From the NCBI GenBank assembly GCA_023433655.1, contig JAEYUE010000122.1:1-6674 (forward strand): a stretch of 6,674 nucleotides of DNA, read 5' to 3'. The stretch's first letter is position 1. Every line of letters begins with the position of its first letter. A model generated the notes under the pieces. The model had not been told where the DNA came from. It saw only the letters and a list, made by a program, of their open reading frames with translations, and ran no database searches. The stretch is from Pseudomonadota bacterium. GTDB lineage: Bacteria; Pseudomonadota; Alphaproteobacteria; Caulobacterales; Caulobacteraceae. A program made the translations under genes and the position numbers. Shown here in pieces: positions 5,792 to 6,674 of the stretch.

Positions 5792-6674
5792 CGTCGAACG
5801 CCAGCAGCAGGGTCCGCTGGAACGAGTTGTTGTTGTCGTCCGACAGGATGTAGAGCCGCACGCTGTCGCCTTGGCGCACCGCGGCGACCCCCTCGAAATT
5901 GTCCACCGTCGAGGGCAGGCTCAGCTCCACCAGCACCGGTCCCAGCGAGCCGTCCGCCGCCATCCGCCGGACCCGCCCGCGCACATCCGCCGGCGGACGG
6001 AAGCGGCGCTCCACGACCCAGAAGCCGGCGCCGTACGGATCGCGGTCCATGCCGGTGATGCGATACTCGCTGTCGGGGATCGGCGTCGCCGGCGGCGGGG
6101 TTACGACCCGGCAGCCCGAGGCGGCGCAGTCCCACACGCCGCCCGACTCGCCCGCCACCCGCCAGCCGCCGGGCGCAGCCGAAACGCCCTCCATGCCGTC
6201 GTTGAGCGGGAAGCTCGTCTCGGGCGAGGGCAGGGGACGAGGCCCCTCCAACCGCGCCAGAGAGCCGTACGACCACAGCCGGTGGCGCCGTTCGAAGGAG
6301 ATGACGAGCTCGCCGTCCGGCCCGAAGAACAGTCCTTCGGCGTCGCCGTCGACCTTGTCCGTGATCTGCGAACCGTCTTCCAGGGTCAGGCGGCGGAATC
6401 GCAGCCCCTCCACGCCGGCCAGGCGGCCGCGGCCGTCCAGCCGCATCCGGCCGCGGATCAGGTCGCCGGCGTCGCTGACCGAGACGAAGTCGTGCCCGTC
6501 CAGCATCTTCAGGTCGGACAGGCTGTGCAGCGGCGAGTTCGGTCTCAGGATCAGCTCGACCCCGCCGGCGAACCGCACGCCCTTGGCCAGCATCGCGCCG
6601 CCGGGCACGCCAAGACCGACGGTCCGCGCCTCCGCGGTCGCCGGGGTCCAGTCGCCGCCGCCGCTCCATCCGGG
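5775..6674 (-). CDS. phytase-like / esterase-like activity family protein, 5'-truncated by window edge
   Basis: The C-terminal 299 residues of a protein of the phytase-like domain family (Pfam Phytase-like, named in databases as esterase-like activity of phytase family). These are probable secreted beta-propellers with acidic, metal-binding-looking loops; true substrates are mostly unproven. Visible signatures: LSDLKMLDGHDFVSVSDAGDL, GDAEGLFFGPDGELVISFE, NDGMEGVSAAPGG, ITGMDRDPYGAGFWVVERR, and the closing VDNFEGVAAVRQ ... LYILSDDNNNSFQRTLLLAF, which is the most diagnostic stretch. The frame is open to 6674 with sensible residues (PGWSGGGDWTPATAEARTVG) before the internal GTG at 6608. I therefore read the gene as continuing past the right edge, where a signal peptide would be expected, rather than starting at GTG 6608. 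It converges on coq7 and its last 17 bases overlap that gene. Confidence 0.9.
   Translation of the reverse strand, partial: PGWSGGGDWTPATAEARTVGLGVPGGAMLAKGVRFAGGVELILRPNSPLHSLSDLKMLDGHDFVSVSDAGDLIRGRMRLDGRGRLAGVEGLRFRRLTLEDGSQITDKVDGDAEGLFFGPDGELVISFERRHRLWSYGSLARLEGPRPLPSPETSFPLNDGMEGVSAAPGGWRVAGESGGVWDCAASGCRVVTPPPATPIPDSEYRITGMDRDPYGAGFWVVERRFRPPADVRGRVRRMAADGSLGPVLVELSLPSTVDNFEGVAAVRQGDSVRLYILSDDNNNSFQRTLLLAFDVTPAR

Noticed and set aside
5722..6669. Alternative 315-codon minus-strand frame over the phytase-like gene
   Set aside because: It is a shifted frame giving Arg/Gly/Pro-rich translation. The frame ending at 5775 carries the family motifs.

Overview
The window reads as an ordinary stretch of chromosome from a very GC-rich alphaproteobacterium. 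Gene content (ubiquinone biosynthesis, a DsbB, an alphaproteobacterial-type GloA with the C-terminal PNTGSW tail, a DUF885 enzyme) and sequence style fit Caulobacterales (Caulobacter, Phenylobacterium or Brevundimonas). That placement is inference from resemblance, not a search result. I see no rRNA, tRNA, CRISPR array, insertion sequence, phage gene or compositional island. Coding density is very high, and the longest gene-free stretch is 153 bases.

Left half (1-3903), all on the minus strand. In transcription order: gloA (glyoxalase I), a small outer-membrane-type lipoprotein resembling DUF6655, a secreted DUF885-family putative metallohydrolase, a GNAT acetyltransferase, and the N-terminal 146 residues of trmD (tRNA m1G37 methyltransferase), which runs off the left edge. 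Gaps are tiny or negative (gloA/lipoprotein 1 base if my start is right, DUF885/GNAT 4-base overlap, GNAT/trmD 39 bases). Only an 84-base gap separates the lipoprotein from DUF885, so this may be one or two transcripts.

Middle (3904-4056) is a divergent intergenic region with weak promoter-like elements for gloA and for the rightward genes.

Right half. On the plus strand are a DedA/YqaA-type membrane protein, dsbB (quinone-reducing disulfide oxidase of the inner membrane) and coq7 (ubiquinone-pathway hydroxylase). dsbB and coq7 overlap by 23 bases. DsbB passes electrons to ubiquinone and Coq7 helps make it, so the pair is functionally coherent. On the minus strand a phytase-like/esterase-like beta-propeller protein converges on coq7, overlaps its 3' end by 17 bases, and runs off the right edge at its N-terminus.

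No previously undescribed system stands out. The best second-look items are the lipoprotein's probable non-standard CTG start, the dsbB-coq7 pairing, a possible leaderless dsbB promoter, and the separation of trmD from its usual rpsP-rimM partners.
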